Shown piece after piece: positions 42,733-51,865 of a DNA stretch of 64,000 nt. Origin of the DNA: CBDBJQ01 sp965206405 (GTDB taxonomy: Bacteria > Pseudomonadota > Alphaproteobacteria > UBA8366); NCBI GenBank assembly GCA_965206405.1, contig CBDBJQ010000006.1:1860001-1924000 (forward strand). Direction: 5' to 3'. The notes under the pieces were generated by a model. It was given only the letters and a program-made list of their open reading frames with translations, did not search any database and was not told where the DNA came from. The number at the start of each line of letters is the position of its first letter. Positions within the stretch are counted from its first letter, which is position 1. The position numbers and the translations under genes were made by a program.

Positions 42733-44190
42733 TCACACCAAACAACCGATGGTATAAGACAGCGGAGTCGGTTTCTTCTCGTCGAGGGCCGCCAGCATCT
42801 CCGCCACGGTCGCGCCTGTCACCGGATGGTGGTGGTCGGGGGCGATATCCGCCAGCGGACACAGCACAAACACCCGTTCCGCCAGCCGAGGGTGCGGCAC
42901 AGACAGATTCTCCGTGGCAATGACCCGGTCCCCGAACAGTAGCAGGTCGAGGTCGATGATCCGCGGCCCGTAGCGCGCCCCGGGCCGGCGGCCGAGCGCC
43001 GTCTCGACTGCCTTCAGCCTCGCGAGCATCTCTTCCGGCTCAAGACGGCAGATTCCGGCGACAGCCATGTTTAAAAAATCCGGCTGGTCGAGAACGTGGC
43101 GCGGGCGAGTCTCGTAAACGGGGGATTCCCTCGTTATCTCGACGAACTCCTTGATCCGCGCCGCGGCAGCCATGAGATTGGCGCGCCGGTCACCGATATT
43201 GGAGCCAAGGCCGATATGAACTTCGGTTGCATCCGCCATCCGCACGGCACGAACCGTCGCCGCCACATCATGGACTCGGAGGATGTCGACGCCATACGCA
43301 ACCGCACGCATCGCCACCGCCAGCGACCCTTCGAGAGATCCTATGAGAGGAGCGCCCGGCCTGGCAGCACCCGCTTTTGGCGTGGTGGATTCGGGACCAG
43401 ATGGTCGGGGAGAGATCACCAGGCGGTCGGAGAAGGCCTTTCTGCTCGCGCCGATCATTACCGGATATCCGATTTGCCTGAACTCCCCGATGCTGTCGAT
43501 CAGGGCCAGGTTTTGCTTCGGCGATTTACCGAAGCCGAGACCCGGATCGAGGATAATTTGATCGCGGGCGATGCCCGCTACTACCGCGGCCTCGGCAAGG
43601 CCGAGAAGATCACGACGTACACTCGCGATAATATCCTCGCAATGGCTCGTGCTGTGGCCTCTGGCCGGGCGGGCGCCAGAGGCCGGTACGCTACGGTTGT
43701 CCATCAGGATGACCGGGGTTTTCCGCTCCACCGCCAATTGGGTCATCCGCGCATCCGCCTGCAGGGCGCATACATCGTTAATGATATCGGCGCCAGCAGT
43801 TAGCGCCGCAGCGGCAGTATACGCATTCGAGGTATCGATCGAGATCGCCACCTCGGGCCAGGCTGCCCGCAGGGCCGTGATCACCGGCACGATGCGGGCT
43901 ATCTCGATCCCCGGATCGATGGCCATGGCGCCCGGGCGGGTGCTCACGCCGCCAACATCGAGAATGTCCGCACCTGCCTCAAGAAAAGAATCAGCCATCG
44001 CGACCGCCCGGTCGACCGCGCCATCGATCTCGCCATCGATCTCGCCATCGGTCGCGCCACCGGCCGGATTGAATGGTGATTGCGATGGCGCCGCCAGCAG
44101 GCCGTCTCCGGAAAAGGAATCCGGCGTCACATTGAGAATACCCATGACATGGGTCCGGCTCCCCCAGGAGAAGTATTCTGAGAGTTTCAT
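42733..44190 (-). CDS. folP: Bifunctional dihydropteroate synthase / HPPK (DHPS-HPPK fusion)
   Basis: 485 residues. Residues 10-315 are dihydropteroate synthase: HVMGILNVTPDSFSGDG, DILDVGGVSTRPGA, ISIDTSNAYTAAAA, DIINDVCALQ, ILDPGLGFGKSPKQN, MIGASRKAF and ILRVHDV. From 323 to the end it is 6-hydroxymethyl-7,8-dihydropterin pyrophosphokinase: VHIGLGSNIGDRRANLM, PRHVLDQPDFLNMAV and RYGPRIIDLDLLLFGD. The two consecutive folate steps are thus fused, with DHPS first, the reverse of the usual eukaryotic HPPK-DHPS order. A 12-bp in-frame repeat encodes DGEIDGEIDGAVD near residues 48-60. No other folate gene is adjacent. Confidence 0.92.
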   Translation of the reverse strand: MKLSEYFSWGSRTHVMGILNVTPDSFSGDGLLAAPSQSPFNPAGGATDGEIDGEIDGAVDRAVAMADSFLEAGADILDVGGVSTRPGAMAIDPGIEIARIVPVITALRAAWPEVAISIDTSNAYTAAAALTAGADIINDVCALQADARMTQLAVERKTPVILMDNRSVPASGARPARGHSTSHCEDIIASVRRDLLGLAEAAVVAGIARDQIILDPGLGFGKSPKQNLALIDSIGEFRQIGYPVMIGASRKAFSDRLVISPRPSGPESTTPKAGAARPGAPLIGSLEGSLAVAMRAVAYGVDILRVHDVAATVRAVRMADATEVHIGLGSNIGDRRANLMAAAARIKEFVEITRESPVYETRPRHVLDQPDFLNMAVAGICRLEPEEMLARLKAVETALGRRPGARYGPRIIDLDLLLFGDRVIATENLSVPHPRLAERVFVLCPLADIAPDHHHPVTGATVAEMLAALDEKKPTPLSYTIGCLV

Positions 44191-44219
44191 CGGAGTCGTG
44201 CCAGATCAGCTGTGTCAGA

Positions 44220-44944
44220 TTAGGCTGTGATGGCGACAGCGTCGACCAGCCGCGGCCCCGCGCGACGCCATGAAATAAAGATCCATGTGATGGGCCGCAT
44301 CCTGGGGATGGCGTGCTGTTGGCGGCAACCCGAACGATTCTACCGCATCTGGCAGCAGATCGTAGGTGGCGCACCCCTTCTCGTAGACCAGGATATGTCG
44401 GCAGGGCGGCATCATGCCGTGATTGCGCGCCGAAAGCGCCGTCAGAACGAAATCCATGACGCAGATATCGGTGCAGATGACGACCGCGAGAATCTGCTCG
44501 AGTTCATGCTCTTTCGCCCAGTCGACCACCACGTTGCGTTCATTCCCCCGATCGCGCCGACAAACCCGTTGATGCAGTCGTTGCACACTAGGATAGCGCA
44601 GGCTTCTCCTTCCAGCCACTTCAGATCGTCGACCGGCTCTTCCCCACCCGTTCCCTGTTCGCAATCCGGTGGATAGGGTGGTTCCGGCTTGCCGGGTACG
44701 TGCGTGTCGAGAAAGGCGGGAATGGGCCAGCCATACCCGGCAAAATCCCAGATCCACCTATCCGTCTTTTCGACCATCCGCGAAACCCGAGGATTATCCG
44801 ACACCAGCGCCAGATGACCGCCGCCGACGATGGCGAAGCCGTTGATTTCGTCAACAATCACCAGGCCGGTGCCTCCTCAAGGAATTCAAGGTGCTTGCCG
44901 GCAACCGGTATGACCGATCGCAATGTCTTCAGAAAATCGTCCAC
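44220..44944 (-). pseudogene. Isochorismatase-family cysteine hydrolase, frameshifted
   Basis: A likely GTG start at 44944 gives DDFLKTLRSVIPVAGKHLEF. Shifts then occur near 44865, near 44545 (after FVGAIGG) and near 44250. Across frames the family is clear: VIVDEINGFAIVGGGHLALV, IPAFLDTHVPGKPEPPYPP, then VVICTDICVMDFVLTALSAR with the catalytic Cys replaced or shifted in context, ATYDLLPDAVESFGLP and HPQDAAHHMDLYFMASRG. Three shifts point to decay rather than a single read error. Intact members hydrolyse nicotinamide-like amides. Confidence 0.75.
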
Positions 44945-45053
44945 AGGTCTCTCCGGAATATCCAAACAGATGACAGTGAAACCTCTATTCGGTATATAAG
45001 AAGTATACGGCGGTCCGCACAAAATCCCCCTATCAGAAGGAGACTTCCCGCTC

Positions 45054-45713
45054 ATGCCTGCCCCTTTTCGCTTTGGTCTTGCGACCGTTTTTTGCGCCAT
45101 TTTCCTGCTCGGCGGCGCCCCAGGGGTCTCCCCGGCACTTGCTGCGCCCGAAAGGATCGAATCCGAAGCCGCAATCATCTTCGTACGCTTAATGGTAAAG
45201 CAAACGCTGGCAATCCAGAACGACATCGAAACCCCTCTGGAGATGCGGCGGGAAAAGATCCAGCACCTTCTCCGGGATTTGATCGCAACCAAGACAATCG
45301 GAAAATTCCTGGTCGGCCGCTACTGGCGGGAAATGACGTCAGAGCAAAAAACCCGCTATCAGGACCTGTTCCGGCAATGGGTCGTCGACAAATACGCGCT
45401 ACAGCTCGCCGAAGCTTCCGGCTATGCGGTCGAGGTGCTCGGCACCACCCCGGCCGGAAAGCGCGACCTGTTCGTCCGCACCAGAATCTCCCGCCCAGAG
45501 GGAAAGGAGCCAGTCACCGTCGATTGGCGACTGCGCAACAGCCGCGACAAGGTCAAGATTATCGACATCGTGATCGAGGGCATCAGCATGCTGGTGACGC
45601 AGAAAAGCGAGTTCAACACCATTCTTCGCTCCAAGGGCGTTGACCACCTAATCACTATTTTGGCCGGGCAGACCAACGAAGCGGTCCGCAAAACGAGAAG
45701 CCATTCCAGCTGA
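45054..45713 (+). CDS. mlaC: MlaC/Ttg2D family phospholipid-binding protein
   Basis: 219 residues: signal peptide (CAIFLLGGAPGVSPALA), then the MlaC fold with LRDLIATKTIGKFLVGRYWR, MTSEQKTRYQDLFRQWVVD, VRTRISRPEGKEPVTVDWRL and IIDIVIEGISMLVTQKSEFN. MlaC shuttles phospholipids across the periplasm for the Mla ABC transporter. The rest of the mla operon is not adjacent, so this may be an orphan paralogue. It lies divergent to the decayed hydrolase and 23 bases before the Gfo/Idh/MocA gene. Confidence 0.88.
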   Translation: MPAPFRFGLATVFCAIFLLGGAPGVSPALAAPERIESEAAIIFVRLMVKQTLAIQNDIETPLEMRREKIQHLLRDLIATKTIGKFLVGRYWREMTSEQKTRYQDLFRQWVVDKYALQLAEASGYAVEVLGTTPAGKRDLFVRTRISRPEGKEPVTVDWRLRNSRDKVKIIDIVIEGISMLVTQKSEFNTILRSKGVDHLITILAGQTNEAVRKTRSHSS

Positions 45714-45736
45714 ACGGGCGGCAAGGAACCAAATAC

Positions 45737-46714
45737 ATGCTTGATACTGCCATCATCGGCCTTGGCCGCTGGGGTCAGATTCTTGTCGATTCTGTGCAGA
45801 ATGGCAGCGACAAGATTCGCTTCGTTCGCGGAGAGACCCGCACCCCCTCAAAAGCCGAGAGTTTTGCACAGAAGCACGGATTTCCGCTCGGCAATGACTA
45901 TGCCGCCGCGCTTCAGGATCCCGGGGTCCAGGCCATCGCCCTGGCCACACCGCACAGCCAGCATGCTGATCAGATCGAGCAGGCTGCCGTAGCCGGCAAG
46001 CACATCTTTGTTGAAAAACCATTCACCCTTACCAAGGCAACCGCCGAAACCTCCGTTGCGGCTGCCGAGAAAGCTGGGGTTGTTCTGGCGCTCGGTCACA
46101 ACCGGCGCTTCCTGCCCGGCATCGCGGCACTGCGCGAGAAGATCGCCAACGGTGATCTCGGACAAATTCTTCATGTCGAAGCCAATTTTTCCGGGGGATC
46201 CGGTCTCTCGAGCAAACCCGGAATGTGGCGTGCCGGCCTTGAGGATAACCCCGCCGGCGGCATGACCGCGATGGGAATACACATGGTCGACACGATGATC
46301 GACCTGTTCGGCAAGATGACCGAGGTTTGCGCCGAGAGTTTCCGCCAGGTAATCGATCTCGAGATCGACGACACCACTGCGGTCCTCCTGCGCTTTGCCA
46401 GCGGTATGTCGGGAAATCTCGTCACCATTAACGCAACGGCGCCGTTTTGGCGCGTGCATGTCGTCGGTACCGGGGGATGGGCCGAGCTTCACAGCGAATC
46501 GCGGCTGTCTGTACGTAGCGTCGATGGTAAAGAGGACAAAACCGAATTTCCCGCCGATTTCTCCAAGGAAAGGGCCGAACTCGAAGCTTTTGCCGATGCC
46601 GTGGCAGGAAACACCCACTACCCACTTCCCGCCGCCGATGCGATTCACGGCATTGCCGTGCTCGAGGCCATCGCCCAGTCGGCGGAACGGCGTGTATGGA
46701 CAGATGTCGCCTGA
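45737..46714 (+). CDS. Gfo/Idh/MocA family oxidoreductase
   Basis: 325 residues. The N-terminal NAD(P) Rossmann domain reads AIIGLGRWGQILVDSV and includes the usual ALATPHSQHADQIEQA and EKPFTLTKA motifs (Lys of EKP). The C-terminal domain holds the substrate region GGMTAMGIHMVDTMIDLFG with His. Family members oxidise sugars, inositols or related polyols. The substrate is unknown. It directly follows mlaC and may be co-transcribed. Confidence 0.9.
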   Translation: MLDTAIIGLGRWGQILVDSVQNGSDKIRFVRGETRTPSKAESFAQKHGFPLGNDYAAALQDPGVQAIALATPHSQHADQIEQAAVAGKHIFVEKPFTLTKATAETSVAAAEKAGVVLALGHNRRFLPGIAALREKIANGDLGQILHVEANFSGGSGLSSKPGMWRAGLEDNPAGGMTAMGIHMVDTMIDLFGKMTEVCAESFRQVIDLEIDDTTAVLLRFASGMSGNLVTINATAPFWRVHVVGTGGWAELHSESRLSVRSVDGKEDKTEFPADFSKERAELEAFADAVAGNTHYPLPAADAIHGIAVLEAIAQSAERRVWTDVA

Positions 46715-47018
46715 CCGCACTCACTTTCCCGACATCAGCCCGGTATCAAGCCGGGATGACCAGAACATCCGGAGGAATCGCCATCATCCATCATGAACAG
46801 CGCCCCGCCGGGCATATGTAACGCGCTGGGCCGGCGACGACGCAATGTACTTCCCCCCGCCCCAACATCCAGCCCATGATGTGGGAGCCGAAGATTTCCG
46901 AGGGCGATCCGCTGGACTGCGATCTCTGGTCGGTGGTGTTCCGTCAGTCCGACGCCGCGTAAACGGCAGCGCCAACACAACAAACGTATAGAAACGACGC
47001 ACAGGGAAAAACTTATCC
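46715..47018 (+). other. Intergenic stretch with a small hairpin and no clear gene
   Basis: A short inverted repeat (CCCGG / CCGGG around TATCAAG, 46739-46755) lies about 25 bases after the oxidoreductase stop and may be a weak terminator. A 28-codon open frame at 46876-46962 (MMWEPKISEGDPLDCDLWSV) is too short to assign. Nothing else is recognised. Confidence 0.3.
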
Positions 47019-48101
47019 ATGCATATCGGAGCCTCATTGATCTTCCAGAGCCACGGGAGCAATCTTCCGGACCATCAGGTGTATCGGGATGACCTCGCCC
47101 TCGTCGATCTTGTCGAGCCCCTTGGCTTCGATTCGGTCTGGAGCGTCGAGCACCACTTCACTGACTACACGATGTGTCCGGACGTGCTGCAGTTCCTGAG
47201 CTATGCCGCCGGTCGCACGACAAAGGCGCAACTCGGATCGATGGTCGTCGTCTTGCCCTGGCATGATCCGCTCCGGGCAGCCGAGGAAATCTCGATGCTC
47301 GACAACATCTCCGGCGGGCGGGTGATCCTCGGGCTCGGGCGCGGTGCGGGAAAGGTGGAGTTCGACGGCTTCCGCCTCGATATGGCCGAAAGCCGCGAGC
47401 GCTTCACCGAGGCGGCAACAGCCGTGCTCGATGCACTCGAAACCGGCGTGATGGAGTATCAGGGCAAGTACTACCAGCAGCCGAAGGCGCCGATCCGCCC
47501 TGCCCCCTTCAAGAGCTTCCGGGGCCGTACCTATGCTGCCGCCGTGTCACCGGAATCCTCGCGCATCATGGCCGAACTTGGCATCGGCATCCTGATCATT
47601 CCGCAAAAACCCTGGGAAGACGTCGCCCGCGAGCTTGACGCCTATCGCAGTATTTTCCGCGAAGTGAACAACGCCGAGGCACCGCCGCCACTCTCGGCCG
47701 GGTGGGTATTCTGTGACAGGGATGCCGGTCGGGCCGAGGAGATGGCCCTGCGTTATATCGGCGGATACTGGGATTCCGTTCTCGAGCACTACCAGTTCGC
47801 TGGCGATCACCTGAAAACGATGAAGGGCTACGAGTATTACGGTAAGTTTTCGGAGACCATCGCCAGGCATGGCGTCGATGTCGCCACCCAGTTCTTCGTC
47901 GATCTGCAGATCTGGGGTACGCCGGAGATGTGCGCCGAAAAAATCCGCGACGTCCAGAAGAAAACCGGCGCCGAGGGTTTCATTGGTGTATTCAGCTACG
48001 CCGGAATGCCGGCAGACGAGGCCGAACGCAACATGCGCCTGTTCTCCGATTCCGTCATGCCGCAGCTGCGACAGAGCCAGACCGCCGAAGCCGCCGACTG
48101 A
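47019..48101 (+). CDS. LLM-class flavin-dependent oxidoreductase
   Basis: 360 residues of the bacterial-luciferase-like monooxygenase family: GFDSVWSVEHHFTDYTMCPD, LGSMVVVLPWHDPLRAAEEI, SGGRVILGLGRGAGKVEFDG and FIGVFSYAGMPADEAERNM at the C-terminus. These use FMNH2 or F420H2 supplied by a reductase to oxidise a small substrate. The partner and substrate are not evident here. It converges with the biotinyl-domain genes. Confidence 0.9.
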   Translation: MHIGASLIFQSHGSNLPDHQVYRDDLALVDLVEPLGFDSVWSVEHHFTDYTMCPDVLQFLSYAAGRTTKAQLGSMVVVLPWHDPLRAAEEISMLDNISGGRVILGLGRGAGKVEFDGFRLDMAESRERFTEAATAVLDALETGVMEYQGKYYQQPKAPIRPAPFKSFRGRTYAAAVSPESSRIMAELGIGILIIPQKPWEDVARELDAYRSIFREVNNAEAPPPLSAGWVFCDRDAGRAEEMALRYIGGYWDSVLEHYQFAGDHLKTMKGYEYYGKFSETIARHGVDVATQFFVDLQIWGTPEMCAEKIRDVQKKTGAEGFIGVFSYAGMPADEAERNMRLFSDSVMPQLRQSQTAEAAD

Positions 48102-48142
48102 ACACGCCGACGCAATAGTGACCGCTCTCGATACAGCCCGGT

Positions 48143-48375
48143 TTATTTCCCCAACATCATCTGCACTTGCCCTTCGGAAACCGCATCTCCTGCGGACACG
48201 TAAATCTCGATCACCATTCCCGGCGGGCCGTTGGCCGCCAGAACCGGCATTGCTGTCCTGTCGGCTTCCAGGATCAGTACGGTGTCGCCGGTGAAACCCG
48301 TTGTTTAATCCCGGCCACAATCTCCCGGACCGCACCGGCTACGTTAGCTTTTACCGTGATGTCCGATATGCCGTG
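48143..48375 (-). pseudogene. Decayed biotinyl/lipoyl-domain paralogue
   Basis: The minus strand reads SDITVKANVAGAVREIVAGI, then a frameshift, then GFTGDTVLILEADRTAMPVL and EIYVSAGDAVSEGQVQMMLG with a stop. It parallels the intact neighbour (ITIESDVTGTVWKIEVGVGD and so on), but the biotin site ESMKME has become EADRTA, so the modifiable Lys is lost. It is a dead tandem duplicate of the 48427-48648 gene. Confidence 0.75.
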
Positions 48376-48426
48376 TTTCCCTGGATATCGAGTACTCCCT
48401 TACTTTCCCGGCAAGAAACGCTGTCT

Positions 48427-48648
48427 CTATTTCTCCAGCGTTACCACCGCCTGTCCTTCGGCAACCGGCTCTTCCTTGGCCACCAGGATCTCTGCCACCT
48501 TGCCTGAATCGGTGGCCATGACCGGGATTTCCATCTTCATGGATTCCAGGATCAGCAGGGTGTCGCCCTCGGCAACCTTGTCGCCGACACCGACCTCAAT
48601 CTTCCAGACTGTGCCAGTCACGTCGCTCTCTATCGTGATCTGCGCCAT
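48427..48648 (-). CDS. Stand-alone biotinyl-domain protein (acyl-CoA carboxylase BCCP type)
   Basis: 73 residues comprising a complete biotinyl domain: ITIESDVTGTVWKIEVGVGD, TLLILESMKMEIPVMATDSG with the biotin Lys of MKM, and VAKEEPVAEGQAVVTLEK. Such small carriers serve acyl-CoA or oxo-acid carboxylases. No carboxylase subunit lies nearby in the window. It is the last gene of the minus-strand CaiB/TPP/TRAP run, 72 bases after the CaiB gene. Confidence 0.9.
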   Translation of the reverse strand: MAQITIESDVTGTVWKIEVGVGDKVAEGDTLLILESMKMEIPVMATDSGKVAEILVAKEEPVAEGQAVVTLEK

Positions 48649-48720
48649 ACCGCGCTGTCTCCCTTAACTTTTCTGGCGCCTGTTACGCCCTGGTTTATTT
48701 GGTTGATTTATTCGCCTGGT

Positions 48721-49962
48721 TTATTCGCCTGGTTTTTGAGCCGCTGTTTCATCGGCACAGTGAATCACACCTTCGGCGGCGAGCGCGTCGATAGTGGCGT
48801 CATCAAAACCAAGCATTTCAGAGAGAACAACCCGCGTATCGGCGCCATTCTGCCCGCCTGCTTTGCGGATTACACCCGGCGTCCCCGACAGCCGCGGGAC
48901 CACGTTGACCACCTTGACCGAGCCGATATCGTCATCCGGAATCTCGATGATCGCTTCACGGGCTGCATAGTGAGGATCATTGAAGGCATCGGCCATCGTG
49001 TAGATCCGGGCTGCCGGAACATCGGCCTCCTTAAGCGCGGCTTCAATCTCTTCAAGGGTGCGCTCGGAGGTCCACTCCGCGATGATGCCGTCAACCTCGT
49101 CGCTATTCTTCTGTACAGACAAGATGTCAGCGAAACGCGGATCCTCGAGGAGATCCTCCCGCCCTATGGCTGCGGTACAGCGCTTCCAGACCCGCATGCT
49201 TCCAGCCATGATGTGGACGTAGCCCCCGTCCTTCGTCGGATAGAGGTTGTTGGGCGCACTGTTGGCCAAACCTGATCCGCGCCGGGTTGGTATCAAGCCA
49301 AACTTCTCGTAGGCGGGGATATGAGGCTCCATGAAGCTGAAAGCACTCTCATACAGGTTTGCATCAACGCATTGCCCGCGACCGGTGGTGGCGCGGCCGA
49401 GCAGGGCGATAACAGCGCCATAGGCCGCATACATCCCGGTAATCATGTCGGTTAGCGCAACCGCGACACGGGCCGGTGGTCGATCCGGATCGCCGATCAT
49501 GTGGCGCAACGCGCCAACCGCCTCGCCGATGACGCCAAAGCCGGGACGGCGGCGATAGGGTCCGGTCTGGCCAAATCCGCTGATCCGCACCATCACCAAA
49601 CCTGGATTGAGAGCGGCCAAATCGTCATAGCCGAAGCCCCAGCCCTCCATGACTCCGGGCCGGAAATTCTCGACCAGTACATCGAAGTGGGGAATCATCT
49701 GGAGGACGATCTCCCTGCCCTTCTCGGTACGCAGATCGACTGAGGTCATCTGCTTGTTACGGAATATACTCGATGCATAGAGCGACTTGCCCTCATAGTG
49801 CTTGCCGAAGGTGCGCAACGCATCCCCCTCCGTGGGTTCCACCTTAACGACCTCGGCTCCGAAATCACCAAGCAGGCGGGTACAGAAGGGTGCTGCGACG
49901 ATAGCGCCGAGTTCAAGAACCCGGACACCTGCGAGAGGCTGCGGTTTGGCTGTTTCCGTCAT
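48721..49962 (-). CDS. CaiB/BaiF-family CoA-transferase (second copy)
   Basis: 413 residues. Class III transferase features: GVRVLELGAIVAAPFCTRLL, KVEPTEGDALRTFGKHYEG, NKQMTSVDLRTEKGREI, the Asp region AVALTDMITGMYAAYGAVIA and GSGLANSAPNNLYPTKDGGY. It differs from the 6375-7571 copy throughout. Its position between a TPP enzyme and a biotinyl carrier suggests that it activates an acid produced by that pathway. The substrate is unknown. Confidence 0.9.
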   Translation of the reverse strand: MTETAKPQPLAGVRVLELGAIVAAPFCTRLLGDFGAEVVKVEPTEGDALRTFGKHYEGKSLYASSIFRNKQMTSVDLRTEKGREIVLQMIPHFDVLVENFRPGVMEGWGFGYDDLAALNPGLVMVRISGFGQTGPYRRRPGFGVIGEAVGALRHMIGDPDRPPARVAVALTDMITGMYAAYGAVIALLGRATTGRGQCVDANLYESAFSFMEPHIPAYEKFGLIPTRRGSGLANSAPNNLYPTKDGGYVHIMAGSMRVWKRCTAAIGREDLLEDPRFADILSVQKNSDEVDGIIAEWTSERTLEEIEAALKEADVPAARIYTMADAFNDPHYAAREAIIEIPDDDIGSVKVVNVVPRLSGTPGVIRKAGGQNGADTRVVLSEMLGFDDATIDALAAEGVIHCADETAAQKPGE

Positions 49963-50106
49963 GATACTGGGATCTTTGGTCTGGGGCCGTCGGCGTCACA
50001 AGAACTGCGGCACCGCGAGGTTTCACAAAATATGCACCCGGAAATGCCGGGTGACGATCGATCCTATATTACGGGTTTATGTTGCGGGCTTATACTGCGG
50101 GCGATC

Positions 50107-51765
50107 CTATACTGCGAGCGCACTCAGGGTCGTGAAAGCCGAAATATGCTCCAGGCTGGTCCGCACGTCGACCACCGCCGGGCCGTCGACAGCCAACGCC
50201 TCGGCCACGATTTTCTCGACATTGTCGGCAGAATCGAGAGCGAAACCGGCGGCGCCGAAACTTTCGGCCATGGCGGCGAAATCCGGATTCTGCAGATCGG
50301 TGGCCATGACGCGGCCCGGGAAAGCCTTTTCCTGGTGCAGGCGAATGGTGCCGAAACTGCCATTGTTCGAAACGAAAGCCTTCAGGGGCGCGTTGAACTG
50401 CACCGCCGTGGCCAGTTCGTTTCCGGTCATGAGAAAACCGCCATCTCCGATGATGGAGACGACCGGCCGGTCTCGCCAGCGCAACGCTGCCGCCAGCGCG
50501 CCAGGCATACCGATGCCCATTGCGCCGGTTGCCGCGCTCATCAGCATGCGTTCCGGTGCAAAGCGGAAATACCGGTGCATCCAGCCGCCGAAATTACCGC
50601 CATCCATGGTGATCACACAGCGCTCGCCGATGGCGGTATCGAGTGCGGCGCAAACAGCGCCGAAAACCACCCCGTCCTTGGCTTCCACCGGCATCCATTC
50701 CCGCATCCGCGCATAGTCCCCGTGCAGGGAATCGCGCCAGTCGCGCTTTGCGGGCGTTACCGGCGGTGGGTTGCGTTGCGCGAGCGCGCCAAGAAACTTG
50801 CCGGCATCACAGACAATACCGAGGGTCGGGTTGTGGACACGGCCGATGACGCCGGGGTCCGGGTGCACGTGAACCAGGGTCTGTTCCGGAATTGGCGCGC
50901 GGGGAAACACGTAGTTCTGGGTACTGACATCGCCGAGGCGGGTGCCCACAGCGAGTACGAGATCGCTGGTCATGGCCCGGTCGAGAATCTCGCGCGGCAG
51001 GCCATAGCCGAAATGCCCCGCAAAACAGGGGTTCTCGTTGTCGATCAGATCCTGGTTCTTGAAGGTCGTGCCGACCGGAATTTCCCAGGATTCAGAACAC
51101 GCGCTCAGGGCTGCGATCGCTTCCGGCGTCCGCGCCCCGCTGCCAACAAGGAGGAGTGGCCGTTCGGCCTGGCCGAGCATCTCACAAACCGTCTCGATGT
51201 CGTCCGCCTCCGGCCCCGCCCGCACCGTCGCCTGCGGTTCCAGGTCCGGAGCCATACAGGAATCGAGCAGCATGTCTTCCGGCAGAACCACGATCACCGG
51301 CCCCGGCGTTCCTCCGGCTGCAACTGCGAAAGCCCGCGATACGGTCTCCGGTACCATGTCGGCGTCGTGGATCTGCCAGATACCCTTGGCCATGCCACCA
51401 AAGAACGCGCCGTAATCGACTTCCTGGAAAGCGCCGCGTCCAAGATCCTTGCGCTCAACCTGTCCGACCACGAGGACCAGCGGTACCGCGTCCTGTTCGG
51501 CGGTATGCACCGCAATCGACGCGTTGGTGGCGCCGGGACCCCGGCTGACCATTGCCACGCCGACGCGACCAGTCAGTTTGGCGTCGGCAACAGCGGCAAA
51601 ACCCGCGCCTGATTCGTGACGGCAGGTTATGACCTCGATCCCGCATCGGTCAGACAGCGCATCGAGAACCGCGAGATAGCTTTCGCCAGGGACACAGAAT
51701 ACCCGGTCGACCTGCTGGCCAAGCAAGGCATCGGCAACCGCCGCCGCAGCGGTCCGTTCCGTCAT
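50107..51765 (-). CDS. Thiamine pyrophosphate-binding enzyme, acetolactate synthase/oxo-acid decarboxylase family
   Basis: 552 residues in the three-domain order of the family: an N-terminal Pyr domain with the cofactor-activating Glu in ITCRHESGAGFAAVADAK, a central domain from about 190 to 330, and a C-terminal TPP domain with the GDG..NN motif (IIGDGGFLMTGNELATAVQF, ending FVSNNG). Biosynthetic IlvB is usually longer and sits with ilvH/ilvC, which are absent, so a decarboxylase, ligase or sulfoacetaldehyde-type enzyme is more likely. It is part of the TRAP/TPP/CaiB run. Confidence 0.85.
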   Translation of the reverse strand: MTERTAAAAVADALLGQQVDRVFCVPGESYLAVLDALSDRCGIEVITCRHESGAGFAAVADAKLTGRVGVAMVSRGPGATNASIAVHTAEQDAVPLVLVVGQVERKDLGRGAFQEVDYGAFFGGMAKGIWQIHDADMVPETVSRAFAVAAGGTPGPVIVVLPEDMLLDSCMAPDLEPQATVRAGPEADDIETVCEMLGQAERPLLLVGSGARTPEAIAALSACSESWEIPVGTTFKNQDLIDNENPCFAGHFGYGLPREILDRAMTSDLVLAVGTRLGDVSTQNYVFPRAPIPEQTLVHVHPDPGVIGRVHNPTLGIVCDAGKFLGALAQRNPPPVTPAKRDWRDSLHGDYARMREWMPVEAKDGVVFGAVCAALDTAIGERCVITMDGGNFGGWMHRYFRFAPERMLMSAATGAMGIGMPGALAAALRWRDRPVVSIIGDGGFLMTGNELATAVQFNAPLKAFVSNNGSFGTIRLHQEKAFPGRVMATDLQNPDFAAMAESFGAAGFALDSADNVEKIVAEALAVDGPAVVDVRTSLEHISAFTTLSALAV

Positions 51766-51865
51766 GGTTTGAGTGCCATCAGTTCCGGTTTCATGACGAT
51801 CCTGGGCTATTCAGATAATCCGGGGAGATCCGTAGTGATCCGAGATCATCCGGAGCAGGCCGGAT

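Noticed and set aside
49798..51612. 604-codon plus-strand frame
   Set aside because: It spans the antisense of two real genes (CaiB and TPP enzyme) and has no domain.
50107..51765. TPP enzyme as biosynthetic acetolactate synthase IlvB
   Set aside because: No ilvH or ilvC neighbour, and the context is a TRAP transporter cluster, so an oxo-acid catabolic role is favoured.
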